From NCBI GenBank assembly GCA_947488935.1, contig CANLBN010000007.1:62001-126000 (forward strand): a DNA stretch of 64,000 nucleotides. The letters are read 5' to 3'. Shown piece by piece: positions 16,708 to 27,058 of this stretch (the first letter of the stretch is position 1; each line of letters begins with the position of its first letter). The stretch comes from an uncultured Pseudomonadales bacterium (GTDB lineage: Bacteria; Pseudomonadota; Gammaproteobacteria; Pseudomonadales; Cellvibrionaceae). The notes beneath the pieces are model-generated. The model saw only the letters and a list, made by a program, of their open reading frames with translations, did no database searches and was not told the DNA's origin. The position numbers were made by a program, and so were the translations under genes.

Positions 16708-18006
16708 TTGAAACAAGTAAATATAGGTATTTGTGGTCTAGGTACAGTTGGCAGTGGTACTTTCAACGTATTAACACGTAACCTAGAGCAAATACAGTCT
16801 CGCATTGGCGGTTCTATCAATATTAAACAAATCGGTGCTCGCCGTGATAATCCCGCTTGTGATTTATCGACTGTAGAGGTGACTCGCGATATTTTTGATG
16901 TCGTTAAAAACCCCGAGATTGATATCGTCGTCGAATTGATCGGCGGTACGACTGTCGCTAAAGATCTTGTTTTACAGGCTATTGCAAACGGTAAGCATGT
17001 TGTTACCGCTAATAAGGCACTGATCGCAGAATTTGGTAACGAAATCTTTGCAAAAGCAAAAGATAAAGGCGTCACTATTGCCTATGAAGCAGCGGTTGCT
17101 GGTGGTATTCCTATTATTAAGGCATTGCGCGAAGGCTTAGCCGGTAATCGAATTAACTGGCTGGCTGGCATTATTAATGGCACAGGCAATTTTATTCTCA
17201 CCGAAATGGGTGATAAAAAAAGAGATTTTGCTGATGTCTTAAAAGAAGCACAAGAGAAGGGCTACGCAGAAGCCGATCCAACCTTTGATGTTGAGGGCAT
17301 AGACGCTGCTCATAAATTAGTGATTCTGGCCTCGCTAGCATTTGCAATGCCTTTGCAATACGACAAGGTATTTACCGAAGGGATTAGTGGTATAGAGACA
17401 AAGGATATTGATAATGCTGATAGGCTTGGTTATAGAATTAAGCATATTGGTATTGCTCGCCGTGTAGATAACTCCGTTGAGTTGCGTGTTCATCCGACAT
17501 TGATTCCTAAAAAACGTGTCATCGCCAATGTTGACGGTGTTATGAATGCAGTACTTGTTAATGGTGATGCGGTAGGGCCAACCTTGTATTATGGCCCCGG
17601 TGCTGGTGCTGAGCCAACGGCATCTTCTGTGATTGCCGATATTGTGGATGTTGCTAGACATATTCACAGTGGTGCAAACACCGCTATACCTTCCCTAGGT
17701 TTTGATGCGCTTAGTGATAAAGACATCATGGACATCAATGATATTGAAACATCTTATTATCTTCGCTTAGTTGTCGATGATAAACCGGGTGTTTTATCTC
17801 AACTAACAACAGCACTGAGTGATGCAAGTATCGGTATTGAGGCTGCGCACCAAGAAGAACCTGCCGAAGGTGAAACCAATGCAGAGATTGTTTTATTGAC
17901 TGATAAGTCAGCAGAATCCAATTTGTTGTCAGCATTAGCCAAAATAGAAAAGCTTGAATGTGTGCAAGGCGATGTTAAAAAAATCCGGGTGGAGTCACTG
18001 GGTTAA
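16708..18006 (+). CDS. hom: Homoserine dehydrogenase with ACT domain
   Basis: Hom reduces aspartate semialdehyde to homoserine with NAD(P)H, on the path to threonine and methionine. The 432-residue product has the nucleotide-binding GICGLGTVGSGT, NKALIAEFG, the catalytic-domain segments AGGIPIIKALREGL and GIINGTGNFILTEM, and a C-terminal ACT domain (about 350-430, LRLVVDDKPGVLSQLTTALS) for threonine feedback. It is monofunctional, without an aspartokinase domain. The start is a TTG, supported by GGGAG six bases upstream and by the conserved N-terminus. thrC follows after about 106 bases, giving the hom-thrC pair; thrB is not in the window. Confidence 0.95.
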   Translation: MKQVNIGICGLGTVGSGTFNVLTRNLEQIQSRIGGSINIKQIGARRDNPACDLSTVEVTRDIFDVVKNPEIDIVVELIGGTTVAKDLVLQAIANGKHVVTANKALIAEFGNEIFAKAKDKGVTIAYEAAVAGGIPIIKALREGLAGNRINWLAGIINGTGNFILTEMGDKKRDFADVLKEAQEKGYAEADPTFDVEGIDAAHKLVILASLAFAMPLQYDKVFTEGISGIETKDIDNADRLGYRIKHIGIARRVDNSVELRVHPTLIPKKRVIANVDGVMNAVLVNGDAVGPTLYYGPGAGAEPTASSVIADIVDVARHIHSGANTAIPSLGFDALSDKDIMDINDIETSYYLRLVVDDKPGVLSQLTTALSDASIGIEAAHQEEPAEGETNAEIVLLTDKSAESNLLSALAKIEKLECVQGDVKKIRVESLG

Positions 18007-18112
18007 TTTTTGTCGTCTTATAGTATAAAGAGTGAGAAAATAATTAAAGAGCTTAGATTTATTCTAGGGGTCTTTAACTAAATCTAGTCATAAAAAGTTA
18101 AAGAGAACAGCA

Positions 18113-19504
18113 GTGAAATATATTAGTACGCGTGGTGAAGCGCCAGCACTTAATTTTGAAGATGTCGTCTTAACGGGCCTTGCCTCTGATGGTGGACTTT
18201 ATTTGCCAGAGACTTTACCTAACTTTTCTAAAGAAGAGATTAGCTCATGGGCAGGTTTACGGTATGAAGAATTAGCCTTTAAGGTGATTAGCCCTTTTGT
18301 TGATGGCGAAATTAGTGATGACGATTTGAAGGCAATTATTGAAAAGTCTTATGCGAGCTTTAGACATACTGCGATTGCACCACTGGTACAAACAGATCAT
18401 AACGAATGGGTGCTAGAGTTATTTCAGGGGCCAACACTTGCCTTTAAGGATTTTGCCTTACAGTTTTTAGGTAATATATTTGATCATATTCTTAAAAAGC
18501 GTGATCAAAAAGTGGTTGTCATGGGTGCAACATCGGGTGATACCGGATCGGCGGCTATCGAAGGTTGCCGCCACTGTGACAATATTGATATTTTTATTTT
18601 GCATCCGCATCAACGCGTCTCTGATGTTCAGCGTAAGCAGATGACAAGCGTGTTGGCCGACAACGTTCACAATATTGCGCTTGAGGGTAACTTTGACGAT
18701 TGCCAAAATATGGTGAAGGAAAGTTTTAGGGATCAGTCTTTTTTACCCGACGGTCGCCAACTCGTTGCCGTTAACTCCATTAATTGGGCGCGTATTATGG
18801 CCCAAGTTGTCTATTATTTTTATGCCTCACTTGCACTAGGCGGGCCACATCGTAAGATATCTTTTTCTGTTCCTACGGGTAACTTTGGAGATATTTTTGC
18901 GGGCTTTCTTGCGAAAAAAATGGGTCTGCCGATCGATCAGTTAATTGTTGCGACCAACGCTAACGATATCTTACATCGCTGTATTAGCGCGAATGATCAC
19001 AGTAAAAAAGAGCTGTTACACTCGCTATCGCCTAGTATGGATATCATGGTGTCGAGTAATTTCGAGCGCCTTTTATTTGATGCCTATGGCTCTGACGGTG
19101 CAGCGATTGCTCAATTAATGGAAGATTTTAAATCAGGTTCAATGGTTTTATCCGATGACGCATTTAAAAATGTTACAGAAAATTTTGATAGTTATCGATT
19201 AGATGATGATGCAATGGTTAAAATAATTGCCGATGTGTTTGATAAAACCGAATACTTGCTAGACCCACATACAGCGATTGGTGTTGAAGCTGCAAGGCAA
19301 GTGCGTAAAAACCACGATGTTCCTATGGTTTGTTTGGCAACGGCGCACCCGGCTAAATTTGACGAAGCGATTGCTAAGGCGGGCCTACAACATCCACAAT
19401 TACCGCATCATATGTCTGATCTATTTGAGCGCGAAGAGCGCTACCAAGTACTCAATGACGATATCGCAACAGTGCAGAAATTTATTAAAGAAAATATACG
19501 ATAG
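18113..19504 (+). CDS. thrC: Threonine synthase
   Basis: ThrC converts O-phosphohomoserine to threonine with PLP. The 463-residue product begins MKYISTRGEAPALNFEDVVL, carries the PLP-lysine motif LAFKDFALQFLG near residue 112 and GATSGDTGSAAIEG, and has the long form typical of gammaproteobacteria. The start is a GTG with AGAGAAC upstream. It follows hom on the same strand and is closed by a terminator shared with the convergent chemoreceptor gene. Confidence 0.96.
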   Translation: MKYISTRGEAPALNFEDVVLTGLASDGGLYLPETLPNFSKEEISSWAGLRYEELAFKVISPFVDGEISDDDLKAIIEKSYASFRHTAIAPLVQTDHNEWVLELFQGPTLAFKDFALQFLGNIFDHILKKRDQKVVVMGATSGDTGSAAIEGCRHCDNIDIFILHPHQRVSDVQRKQMTSVLADNVHNIALEGNFDDCQNMVKESFRDQSFLPDGRQLVAVNSINWARIMAQVVYYFYASLALGGPHRKISFSVPTGNFGDIFAGFLAKKMGLPIDQLIVATNANDILHRCISANDHSKKELLHSLSPSMDIMVSSNFERLLFDAYGSDGAAIAQLMEDFKSGSMVLSDDAFKNVTENFDSYRLDDDAMVKIIADVFDKTEYLLDPHTAIGVEAARQVRKNHDVPMVCLATAHPAKFDEAIAKAGLQHPQLPHHMSDLFEREERYQVLNDDIATVQKFIKENIR

Positions 19505-19533
19505 CTAGGTCTCATTGCCATCTTACAGATAAT

Positions 19534-19566
19534 AAAAAAGCCAATGATCGTCATTGGCTTTTTTTC
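19534..19566. terminator. Bidirectional terminator between thrC and the chemoreceptor gene
   Basis: The stem 19534-19547 with 19551-19564 (core GCCAATGA/TCATTGGC) is perfect, with a three-base loop, A run on one side and T run on the other. It lies between two convergent genes and should stop transcription from both. Confidence 0.92.
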
Positions 19567-19593
19567 TTTCAGAATGGGGAGAAACGCTAAAAT

Positions 19594-21222
19594 TTATACA
19601 CAAAAGCGATTTGTCAGCTTATTAATATCTTCGCTCAAGCTCGTTAGTTCGCGGTACAGTACTTGCGCTTCTAAGGTTACATCAGAAACTTTGGTTGAGG
19701 CGTCGTTGACTTGCATAATACGGTCGCTTAGTTCCATTGTTACTGAGGTTTGTCCATCAGTGGCTGCGGCCACTTCTTTTGCCGTTTCAGAAATACTCAT
19801 CACCGAGCGGGATAGCTCTGCAATGGATTCCCCTGCGAGTTTTGCCTGATCAACACTGTTAGACATGCCTGTACGGCTATGCTCCATCGAGGCGACGGCC
19901 TCTTCAGCTCTAGCCTGTAGAGAGCTAATGGTTGTCGTGATTTCATCGATAGAGTTTTGTGTGCGTTGTGCAAGTGTGCGTACTTCATCGGCGACAACTG
20001 CAAATCCCCTGCCTTGATCACCCGCTCTTGCGGCTTCAATAGCGGCATTAAGCGCAAGTAGGTTGGTTTGTTCTGCAATAGAGCTAATCACTTCGGTAAC
20101 AGAGCTGATATTTGCACTGTCTTCACCCAGTGCATTAATAACGTCACTGGCTTTTTCTAATGATTCGCTGACTGTTTCTATCTCCAAGACCGCTTTACTG
20201 ACAATTTGTTTACCGTTATTCGCCTCTTCAGATGCATTGACTGCAACCTCAGCAGTACTGTTTGTGTTAGCTGCGATATCTTTCAAACCCTCTAGCATAT
20301 CGGTCATCGCTGTCGATATTTGGCTAATATCGGTTTGTTGGTTTTGGATACCTTGGGTTGCTTCAGCTGATTGTTTACTAAGCTTGGAAGATGTTGTGTC
20401 GAGAGAAACCACGTTTTTACTAATATCTTTAATAAGCGAGGCGACACTATTTTGCATCTCACTGAAGAACTTTGCAGAGCAGCCAAGTTCATCTTTTGTA
20501 AAGCGTGACATATCAATACACTGGCTGAGATCACCACGGCCGACACGTTGCATTTGTTGGTTCAGTACAGCGAGTGGTGAATTTATTTTTCGTGATAATA
20601 AAAATCCAGCAATGCTGATAAATATCACCATAAAAGCGCTGATGCTTAGCATAGAGATGGTGATATTGTTCAAATGTTTGTCACCACTTATTCGCATCAT
20701 ATTAGTATCGTTGCGCATATCAGCCTGAAAAGCTTCTACGGGTTTTATCATAGCGTTAAAGGGCGCAAGCATAGGCCCAAGAATCGTTCTTCGTGCCTCA
20801 GCAATCTTCCCGTCATCAATTAATTGAATATAGTGCTCTTGAGTTTTTACGTAATCAGAAAAATTTTGACGGAATGTCGCAATAAATGCTTTATCCTCTG
20901 GCTTTGTTACTGTCTCTTCAAAGTCAGTTAGCACATTCAGCGTTCGCTCACGATTGTCTTCAATAATGGGCTTGATGACTGAATGTTCTTTTTTGTCTTC
21001 TGTAAGGCCATAATCAAGAGCAAAACGTCTATAACTTAGTGTGTAGTGTCGCAGGTCAGACACTTCTTTGAGAAGAGTAACATTATTACCAACAATAACT
21101 TCTACATCCTTTTTAATAAGATTTAAGCTATTTAAAACATAGATACTGATCGCCACACTCAACAGGATAACAACAGAAAAGGTAACAATAATAAAGTTTT
21201 TAATCGACAGAGATATTTTCAC
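19594..21222 (-). CDS. Methyl-accepting chemotaxis protein
   Basis: The 542-residue transducer has an N-terminal transmembrane segment (about 10-30) and a periplasmic region of about 155 residues with the helical composition of a four-helix-bundle ligand domain. A second membrane segment (about 190-212), a HAMP domain and the cytoplasmic signalling hairpin follow. The highly conserved tip includes [18 protein letters not shown] and [15 protein letters not shown] around residues 380-415. No C-terminal CheR-binding pentapeptide is present; it ends NRFCV. The ligand is unknown. It sits alone beside the guanidine operon. Confidence 0.93.
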   Translation of the reverse strand: MKISLSIKNFIIVTFSVVILLSVAISIYVLNSLNLIKKDVEVIVGNNVTLLKEVSDLRHYTLSYRRFALDYGLTEDKKEHSVIKPIIEDNRERTLNVLTDFEETVTKPEDKAFIATFRQNFSDYVKTQEHYIQLIDDGKIAEARRTILGPMLAPFNAMIKPVEAFQADMRNDTNMMRISGDKHLNNITISMLSISAFMVIFISIAGFLLSRKINSPLAVLNQQMQRVGRGDLSQCIDMSRFTKDELGCSAKFFSEMQNSVASLIKDISKNVVSLDTTSSKLSKQSAEATQGIQNQQTDISQISTAMTDMLEGLKDIAANTNSTAEVAVNASEEANNGKQIVSKAVLEIETVSESLEKASDVINALGEDSANISSVTEVISSIAEQTNLLALNAAIEAARAGDQGRGFAVVADEVRTLAQRTQNSIDEITTTISSLQARAEEAVASMEHSRTGMSNSVDQAKLAGESIAELSRSVMSISETAKEVAAATDGQTSVTMELSDRIMQVNDASTKVSDVTLEAQVLYRELTSLSEDINKLTNRFCV

Positions 21223-21334
21223 ATTCGTCCCAAAATAGTCATTGATACCTTAACGGTAGTTAAGGTATTAGAAAATATCAAATAATGGCTCAGACTTTAT
21301 TGAATTTGCGTTTGGGTATATAAGGATAAGTAAT

Positions 21335-21366
21335 ACATCGCTACGCATACAGCGTGGTAGCGATGT
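21335..21366. repeat. Inverted repeat after the allophanate hydrolase gene
   Basis: ACATCGCTAC (21335-21344) and GTAGCGATGT (21357-21366) form a perfect ten-base-pair stem with a 12-base loop. It lies between the end of the guanidine operon and the chemoreceptor start, both on the minus strand. There is no T run on either side, so it may be a transcript-end structure, a factor-dependent terminator or an operator for the chemoreceptor gene. Confidence 0.6.
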
Positions 21367-21432
21367 GTTAAAAGAAGGGAAGGGGATAAAAGATCGTGCA
21401 TTTTAAGGCTCTATGGACCAGAGTGAGCCCCT

Positions 21433-23244
21433 TTAGTTGGGTAAACTGGCAATATAGTCACGCCAACTTCTAAGAGATGTTATATCGCTAGCGCCTTCAA
21501 GACCATAATCTTCGCAGATAAAACCACTGACCCAATCGCCATTAATCGTCTCTAGTTTACCAATGCCTAATGGTGCCGGGATTCCGGCCACGAAAGAGCC
21601 AAAGTGCTCTGTAGGTACTGCCCATATCTCTATTAAGATAGATGCACCATCTGCTCCTTGCTTTACTCGTTTAAGCCCTGGTCTAAAAGGTGGGCCACCC
21701 GCTAGCGCATAAAAGTGATAGTTTTTAGAGGTTGTGCTTGTCTCTAGTAATAATGCGTTTCTGTCTGTGAGTTGGTGATTGAGTGGCATACCCGATAAAT
21801 GTGCACCACATACAGCAACAGGGATATATCCATCGAGTGATAACTGTTTGGTGCTTGAATCCGTAGACGGTGGCATAGCCATATTACTTGCACCCATACC
21901 CCAGGATTTTACCGATAAATATCGGTGGCTAATTTGCTGCAATAATTTATCTTCTAACTTGTTGGCAAACAAAGTAATGCCAAAGGGTAGATTGCTGCCG
22001 GTAAATCCGGCAGGTATAGCCAGTGCACTATAATCGAGTAAGTTAATAAAATTTGTGTAGTAGCCCATATGGCTATTGAGCGCGATAGGATTTTCCTCTA
22101 GCTCGGCTATTGTGTAGTGATTACTCGTTGTGGGCATAACAATGGTATCGACGCTTGCTAGTATTTTGTCGCATTGTTTTTTGAATTCGGCAAGTTGGTA
22201 AATGCCGTCAAAAGCATCAACGGCCGTCTTGGTATTTGCGCCTTTAATGATCGCCGATACTGTTTGATCGCATTGCTTCGTTGTATCTTCTATAAAGCTA
22301 CCTACAGCATGATAGCGTTCGGCAACCCAAGGCCCGTTATAGAGTAGGGTGGCAGCCTTTAAAAAAATGCTTAAGTCGATAGTGACTAGCTCTGCCCCCG
22401 CTTTTTCTAACTGCTTACAGGCCTGCTTAAATAGAGTTAAATACTCTGGATGGCCAAAAAACTCTAAATCCTCGTCCTTTGGGATACCGACTGTAAATTT
22501 TTCAGTGATTTTCTTTTTGGAGAATTCAGCGTGTCGTGAGTAGATATCCTCGTTATCGTAGACACTACTAATATCGAGTAAGGTATCTGCATCATCTTGT
22601 GTTGTGGTAAAAAAAGTCACGCAATCGAGCGACTTACAAGCAGGTACTACACCGCGACAACTGAGTAGGCCAACAGACGGTTTTGTACCAATAATATTAT
22701 GTAGTGCGGCGGGTACACGGCCAGAACCTGCGGTATCTGTACCTAAAGCAAAACTCACTTGCCCCGTTGCTACCGCAAAAGATGAGCCCGAGCTAGAGCC
22801 ACCAGAAATATATTTTTCATCAAAAGCATTAGTGACAGCACCGTAAGGTGAGCGTGTACCTACAAGACCCGTGGCAAATTGGTCTAAGTTTGTTTTACCT
22901 AATGGTATTGCTCCTGCATCAATTAATTGTTGAACAACAAAGGCATGCTCGCTGGGGGTATAGGCAAAGTCAGGGCAGGCTGCGGTCGTTGGTATATCCT
23001 TTACATCAATATTGTCTTTTACGGCAAAGGGAATGCCCCATAGAGGATAGTCTTCAATATTTATCGTTTTTAAGTGTTCTAAATAAGGTGTTAATTGCTC
23101 TTCATTCAATACACTAATCCACGCATTAGAGGATTGCATGTCTTGAATTTTTTCTAAGCATTGCCTAAGCAGTATCTCTGGTGATAGTGCTCCACTGCGA
23201 TAAGCGTGTCGTAAGGCTTCTATATTCATTGATGTTATATTCAT
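21433..23244 (-). CDS. atzF: Allophanate hydrolase (AtzF type)
   Basis: AtzF hydrolyses allophanate to ammonia and carbon dioxide, the last step of the pathway encoded here. The roughly 603-residue product has an amidase-signature domain (about 1-440) with the catalytic Lys-Ser-Ser elements (GKTNLDQFATG; ISGGSSSGSSFAVATG; GTDTAGSGRVPAAL). The C-terminal allophanate hydrolase domain (about 465-605) has AVCGAHLSGMPLN, GLKRVKQGADG and GFICEDYGLEGASDIT. I take the ATG at 23244; a GTG at 23253 is also in frame. It is the last gene of the operon. It is fused to urea carboxylase in yeasts but separate here. Confidence 0.93.
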   Translation of the reverse strand: MNITSMNIEALRHAYRSGALSPEILLRQCLEKIQDMQSSNAWISVLNEEQLTPYLEHLKTINIEDYPLWGIPFAVKDNIDVKDIPTTAACPDFAYTPSEHAFVVQQLIDAGAIPLGKTNLDQFATGLVGTRSPYGAVTNAFDEKYISGGSSSGSSFAVATGQVSFALGTDTAGSGRVPAALHNIIGTKPSVGLLSCRGVVPACKSLDCVTFFTTTQDDADTLLDISSVYDNEDIYSRHAEFSKKKITEKFTVGIPKDEDLEFFGHPEYLTLFKQACKQLEKAGAELVTIDLSIFLKAATLLYNGPWVAERYHAVGSFIEDTTKQCDQTVSAIIKGANTKTAVDAFDGIYQLAEFKKQCDKILASVDTIVMPTTSNHYTIAELEENPIALNSHMGYYTNFINLLDYSALAIPAGFTGSNLPFGITLFANKLEDKLLQQISHRYLSVKSWGMGASNMAMPPSTDSSTKQLSLDGYIPVAVCGAHLSGMPLNHQLTDRNALLLETSTTSKNYHFYALAGGPPFRPGLKRVKQGADGASILIEIWAVPTEHFGSFVAGIPAPLGIGKLETINGDWVSGFICEDYGLEGASDITSLRSWRDYIASLPN

Positions 23245-23321
23245 ATTGTTCACAATTAATAGTTGTACAGTTTTTATTGGGTCAGTTAGTTTTTTATCTC
23301 AGTGTTTGCGTTGCTAAAGCG

Positions 23322-26300
23322 TCATGTTTTATTTTCGCTAATCACAAATAGTATCTGGCCTGTGTTGAGTTGTTGGCTCTCTTTGACAAGTACGGACGAA
23401 ATCGTACCGGACTTACTGGCAGTAATAGGGAATTCCATTTTCATCGATTCAATGATGGCAAGAGTGTCACCAGCTTGAACGGCTTGGCCTTCTTTTACAT
23501 TGAGTTTCCACAGTGAGCCTGGGATATGTGAGTTAATCGCTTCTTCATTGTCTTTAAGAATAACTTCATCAGAGTTGCCGGTATCGTCGATTTCAACGGC
23601 ATCAAAATTAAGCCCTGCCGCTTCCCAGCGATCTCTCTCATCCGAGAAGGCGGTACGTTGTTGGGTTCTAAAGCTTTCGATACTATTAGTGTTTTCTGCC
23701 AAGAAGTTTTCGTAGTCTGCAAGACTAAATTCACTTTCTTCAACGCGTAAAGAGAAGCGACCTAGGGGGAAGTCACTACGTATTTGTGTGAGCTCTTCGG
23801 CGCTGACCTCGTAAAATCGAATTTGATCAAAAAAGCGCAACAGCCAAGGCTGAGAGAAGTCACTCGTCTTATTGTATCGGTTCCACATTTGTAGTGTACG
23901 ACCCACAAACTGATAACCACCAGGCCCTTCCATGCCATAAACACACATATAAGCACCACCGATCCCGACGGCATTTTCTGGTGTCCATGTACGTGCTGGA
24001 TTATATTTTGTCGTCACTAATCGATGACGCGGGTCTAGTGGTGTGGCAACAGGTGCGCCTAAATAGACATCACCTAACCCCATCACTAAGTAGTGCGCCG
24101 ACAACACAATATCTTTAACCTCATCAATGGAGCTAAGGCCATTAATGCGTCGAATAAATTCAATATTACTGGGGCACCAAGGCGCATCGGGGTTAACCGT
24201 TGTCATATACTTTTCGATAGCAACTTGTGTCGAAGGGTCGTCCCAAGATAGTGGTAAGTAAACGGTTCTTGTTGGGACTTTCATTGATGAAATATCCCCT
24301 AGCTTTTCTTCTGCTTCGATTAACAGTTCAAGTAATAGGTTTCTGGAGAGTGAGAGATTATCAAAATGTATTTGTAGCGAGCGAATACCTGGAGTGATGT
24401 CGATAATTGGTGTGAGTAGTGTATTTATTTCCTTCTCGCGTTCAAGCCATAACATTAGCGCATGCACACGAAAACGTAAGTGTAGGTCTAATTCTAGATC
24501 GCCATACTCAATTAAAATATTATCATCACCAGATATGCGATAGCAGATTTTGGGCAAGGTGCCGTTGGCTTCCTGTTGATGCAATATTGGCGATGTGTGA
24601 TGACTAACTTCACTAATTTGTTTGTCGTCTAGGTTATTTTGAGGTTGGCATAAATCCTCAAGAAAGCTGTGCTGAGCTTTTTCTTGTCGCTCGGCCTCTT
24701 CCATAGAAACGGGAACAAACTGAATAGTGTCCTCAGGTTTTAGTTGCCCTAGCTTCCAAAGATCGGCTTTGATGATGGTCACAGGGCAAACAAAACCGCC
24801 TAAGCTTGGCCCGTCAGGTCCCAAAATAACAGGCATGTCACCCGTAAAATCAACCGCGCCAATTGCATAGGCGTTATCATGAATATTCGATGGGTGTAGT
24901 CCAGCTTCACCGCCATCTTTTCTTGCCCATTGTGGTTTTGGACCATTTAAGCGAACACCGGTGCGGCTAGAGTTAAAGTGTACTCGCCATTGAGTGTCAA
25001 AAAATATGTTGATATCGTCTTCGGTAAAAAAATCGGGTGCGCCATGAGGACCATAAATAACAGATATTTTCCAAGCGGATGAATACCTTGGTTGCTTAGC
25101 ATTTGGTAATTTTAATAAAGGTGTTTCTACATTATCGATATCTTCGAGGGGTAAATAATGGGTTGCTAAAACATCTCCTTCGCAAAGTGCGCGACCACTG
25201 TGGCCACCAAATTGGCCAAGCGTAAATGTACTTTTACTGTTGAGATAATCACTGACGTGTAAGCCTTTTTTTACCGCTAGATAACTGCGCATACCGGCAT
25301 CGCTTAATTTGCCTAGCTCCAAAATACTACCGGCATTCACTTCTATTGCTTGCCAAAAATCTATTGCTTGCCCATCGAGTGTGGCACTCATTGGCGCACC
25401 AGTGAGTGCAATAATAGTTTTATTTCTAAATTGCAGAGTAGGGCCTGTGAGTGTTATTTCTAAACCCGCAGCAGCTGAATGATTACCGACTAACTTATTA
25501 GCCATTTGAAACGCAAGGTTGTCCATGGGGCCTGAGGGTGGTACACCAACATTCCATAAACCTATACGGCCGGGGTAGTCTTGCACTGTCGTTTGTGTGC
25601 CCGCTTTACGTACATCAATACCAATACTTTGGTAGTCAAAAGTATTTAAATAATTCGTTGTAAATAAGCTGTCTTTGACGGTATTGTCTTCTAAGATTCT
25701 TTGTAGGTAATGAAGGTTAGAGACAATTCCTTCTATACAGGTATTGTTTAACGCCGCGATAAGTTTTTTAATCGCTGTTTCTCTATCTGGCTCATGGGTA
25801 ATAATTTTGGCAAGCATGGGGTCATAAAAAGCCGAGATGGTAATACCTGAATTGATATAACTATCGCAGCGGCAATCATTTGGCAGTGAAACATTTGTGA
25901 GTAGACCACTGCTTGGTTGAAAGTTTTTATAAGGATCTTCTGCGTAAACACGCGCTTGAATAGCATGACCTTTAGGCTGGTGTTTATAACTCAGTAATTC
26001 TTCTGCCTCATCTGCGGCAACTTTGACCATCCACTCGACCAGGTCAACACCGGTGACCATTTCGGTCACACCATGCTCAACTTGCAAGCGAGTGTTCATT
26101 TCTAGAAAGTAGAAATCTTTCGAGTCGACGTCATAAATATATTCAACGGTACCCGCTGAGCGATAATTTACGGCCTCTGCCAATTGCTTGGCGGCATTAA
26201 TCATATTGTCGCGTATAGAGATGTCTAGATTGGGTGCGGGTGTTTCTTCGACAACTTTTTGATTGCGTCGTTGTAATGAACAATCTCGCTCGCCTAATGT

Positions 26301-26963
26301 AGCGACATAACCTTTACCGTCGCCAATTACTTGTACTTCGATATGGCGGGAGCGGTTGATATACTTTTCGAGAAAAACACCGTCATTGTCAAAGTTGTTT
26401 TTGCTTAAGCGTTTTACGCTATCGAATGCTTCCTTTAATTCTTGTTGGTCTTGGCAGACTTTCATGCCGATGCCACCACCACCTGCGGTACTTTTCAGCA
26501 TTAATGGGTAGCCAATTGTCTCGCCAGTACTAATGGCATCCTCTATATCTGTTAATAAATCAGAGCCGGGCACAAGAGGAACGCCATTCGCTTTGGCTAA
26601 ATCACGGGCGGTATGCTTTAAACCAAATTGTTCAAGTTGCTCGGGTGTTGGGCCAATAAATACAATGCCTTCTTTTTTACAGCGCCTTGCAAAATTAGCG
26701 TTCTCACTTAAAAACCCATAGCCTGGATGGATGGCTTCTACGTTGTTCTCTTTGGCGATATTGATTATTTTTTCTATATTAAGGTAAGTTTCACTGGCTA
26801 AGTTGCCGGGTAGCGCAATGGCTTCATCGGCAAGCTCAACATGCTGTGATGATTTATCGGCTTCGGAATAAATAACAACTGAGGTGATATTCATTTTTTG
26901 CAATGTTCGAATAATACGAACAGCAATAGCACCACGATTAGCAATTAATATTTTTTTAAACAT
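23322..26963 (-). CDS. Biotin-dependent urea/guanidine carboxylase
   Basis: The 1213-residue enzyme has, in order, a biotin carboxylase domain (about 1-445: KKILIANRGAIAVRI, STAGGGGIGMK, EMNTRLQVEHGVTE), the two carboxyltransferase halves of the urea amidolyase type (about 460-1080; PSGPMDNLAFQMAN, GPDGPSLGGFVCP, GIGGAYMCVYGMEGPGGYQF) and a C-terminal biotin carrier with ESMKMEFP. Database names call this family urea carboxylase. Members in operons with DUF1989 proteins and a guanidine riboswitch are now known to carboxylate guanidine, and this operon fits that exactly. I start at the ATG at 26963 (MFKKILIANRG); an upstream in-frame extension to 27002 lacks conserved sequence. Confidence 0.93.
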   Translation of the reverse strand: MFKKILIANRGAIAVRIIRTLQKMNITSVVIYSEADKSSQHVELADEAIALPGNLASETYLNIEKIINIAKENNVEAIHPGYGFLSENANFARRCKKEGIVFIGPTPEQLEQFGLKHTARDLAKANGVPLVPGSDLLTDIEDAISTGETIGYPLMLKSTAGGGGIGMKVCQDQQELKEAFDSVKRLSKNNFDNDGVFLEKYINRSRHIEVQVIGDGKGYVATLGERDCSLQRRNQKVVEETPAPNLDISIRDNMINAAKQLAEAVNYRSAGTVEYIYDVDSKDFYFLEMNTRLQVEHGVTEMVTGVDLVEWMVKVAADEAEELLSYKHQPKGHAIQARVYAEDPYKNFQPSSGLLTNVSLPNDCRCDSYINSGITISAFYDPMLAKIITHEPDRETAIKKLIAALNNTCIEGIVSNLHYLQRILEDNTVKDSLFTTNYLNTFDYQSIGIDVRKAGTQTTVQDYPGRIGLWNVGVPPSGPMDNLAFQMANKLVGNHSAAAGLEITLTGPTLQFRNKTIIALTGAPMSATLDGQAIDFWQAIEVNAGSILELGKLSDAGMRSYLAVKKGLHVSDYLNSKSTFTLGQFGGHSGRALCEGDVLATHYLPLEDIDNVETPLLKLPNAKQPRYSSAWKISVIYGPHGAPDFFTEDDINIFFDTQWRVHFNSSRTGVRLNGPKPQWARKDGGEAGLHPSNIHDNAYAIGAVDFTGDMPVILGPDGPSLGGFVCPVTIIKADLWKLGQLKPEDTIQFVPVSMEEAERQEKAQHSFLEDLCQPQNNLDDKQISEVSHHTSPILHQQEANGTLPKICYRISGDDNILIEYGDLELDLHLRFRVHALMLWLEREKEINTLLTPIIDITPGIRSLQIHFDNLSLSRNLLLELLIEAEEKLGDISSMKVPTRTVYLPLSWDDPSTQVAIEKYMTTVNPDAPWCPSNIEFIRRINGLSSIDEVKDIVLSAHYLVMGLGDVYLGAPVATPLDPRHRLVTTKYNPARTWTPENAVGIGGAYMCVYGMEGPGGYQFVGRTLQMWNRYNKTSDFSQPWLLRFFDQIRFYEVSAEELTQIRSDFPLGRFSLRVEESEFSLADYENFLAENTNSIESFRTQQRTAFSDERDRWEAAGLNFDAVEIDDTGNSDEVILKDNEEAINSHIPGSLWKLNVKEGQAVQAGDTLAIIESMKMEFPITASKSGTISSVLVKESQQLNTGQILFVISENKT

Positions 26964-27058
26964 AAATACATCAAATCTAAATGGGCAGAGCCGTCTCTGC
27001 ATTCTTAATAAGCTACAGGGCCGTCCCTATAGTGCGTACGGTAGTGGTAAATAATTAG

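Noticed and set aside
16644..17075. 143-codon minus-strand frame over the start of hom
   Set aside because: It is antisense to the conserved nucleotide-binding domain of homoserine dehydrogenase and has no family resemblance.
20063..20728. 221-codon frame opposite the chemoreceptor
   Set aside because: It lies wholly antisense to a well-supported chemoreceptor gene, and its hydrophobic, Ser/Leu-rich composition is typical of the reverse of helical coding sequence.
21433..26963. Operon as plain urea utilisation
   Set aside because: The upstream guanidine-I riboswitch and DUF1989 pair make guanidine the better-supported substrate; urea remains possible as a side activity only.
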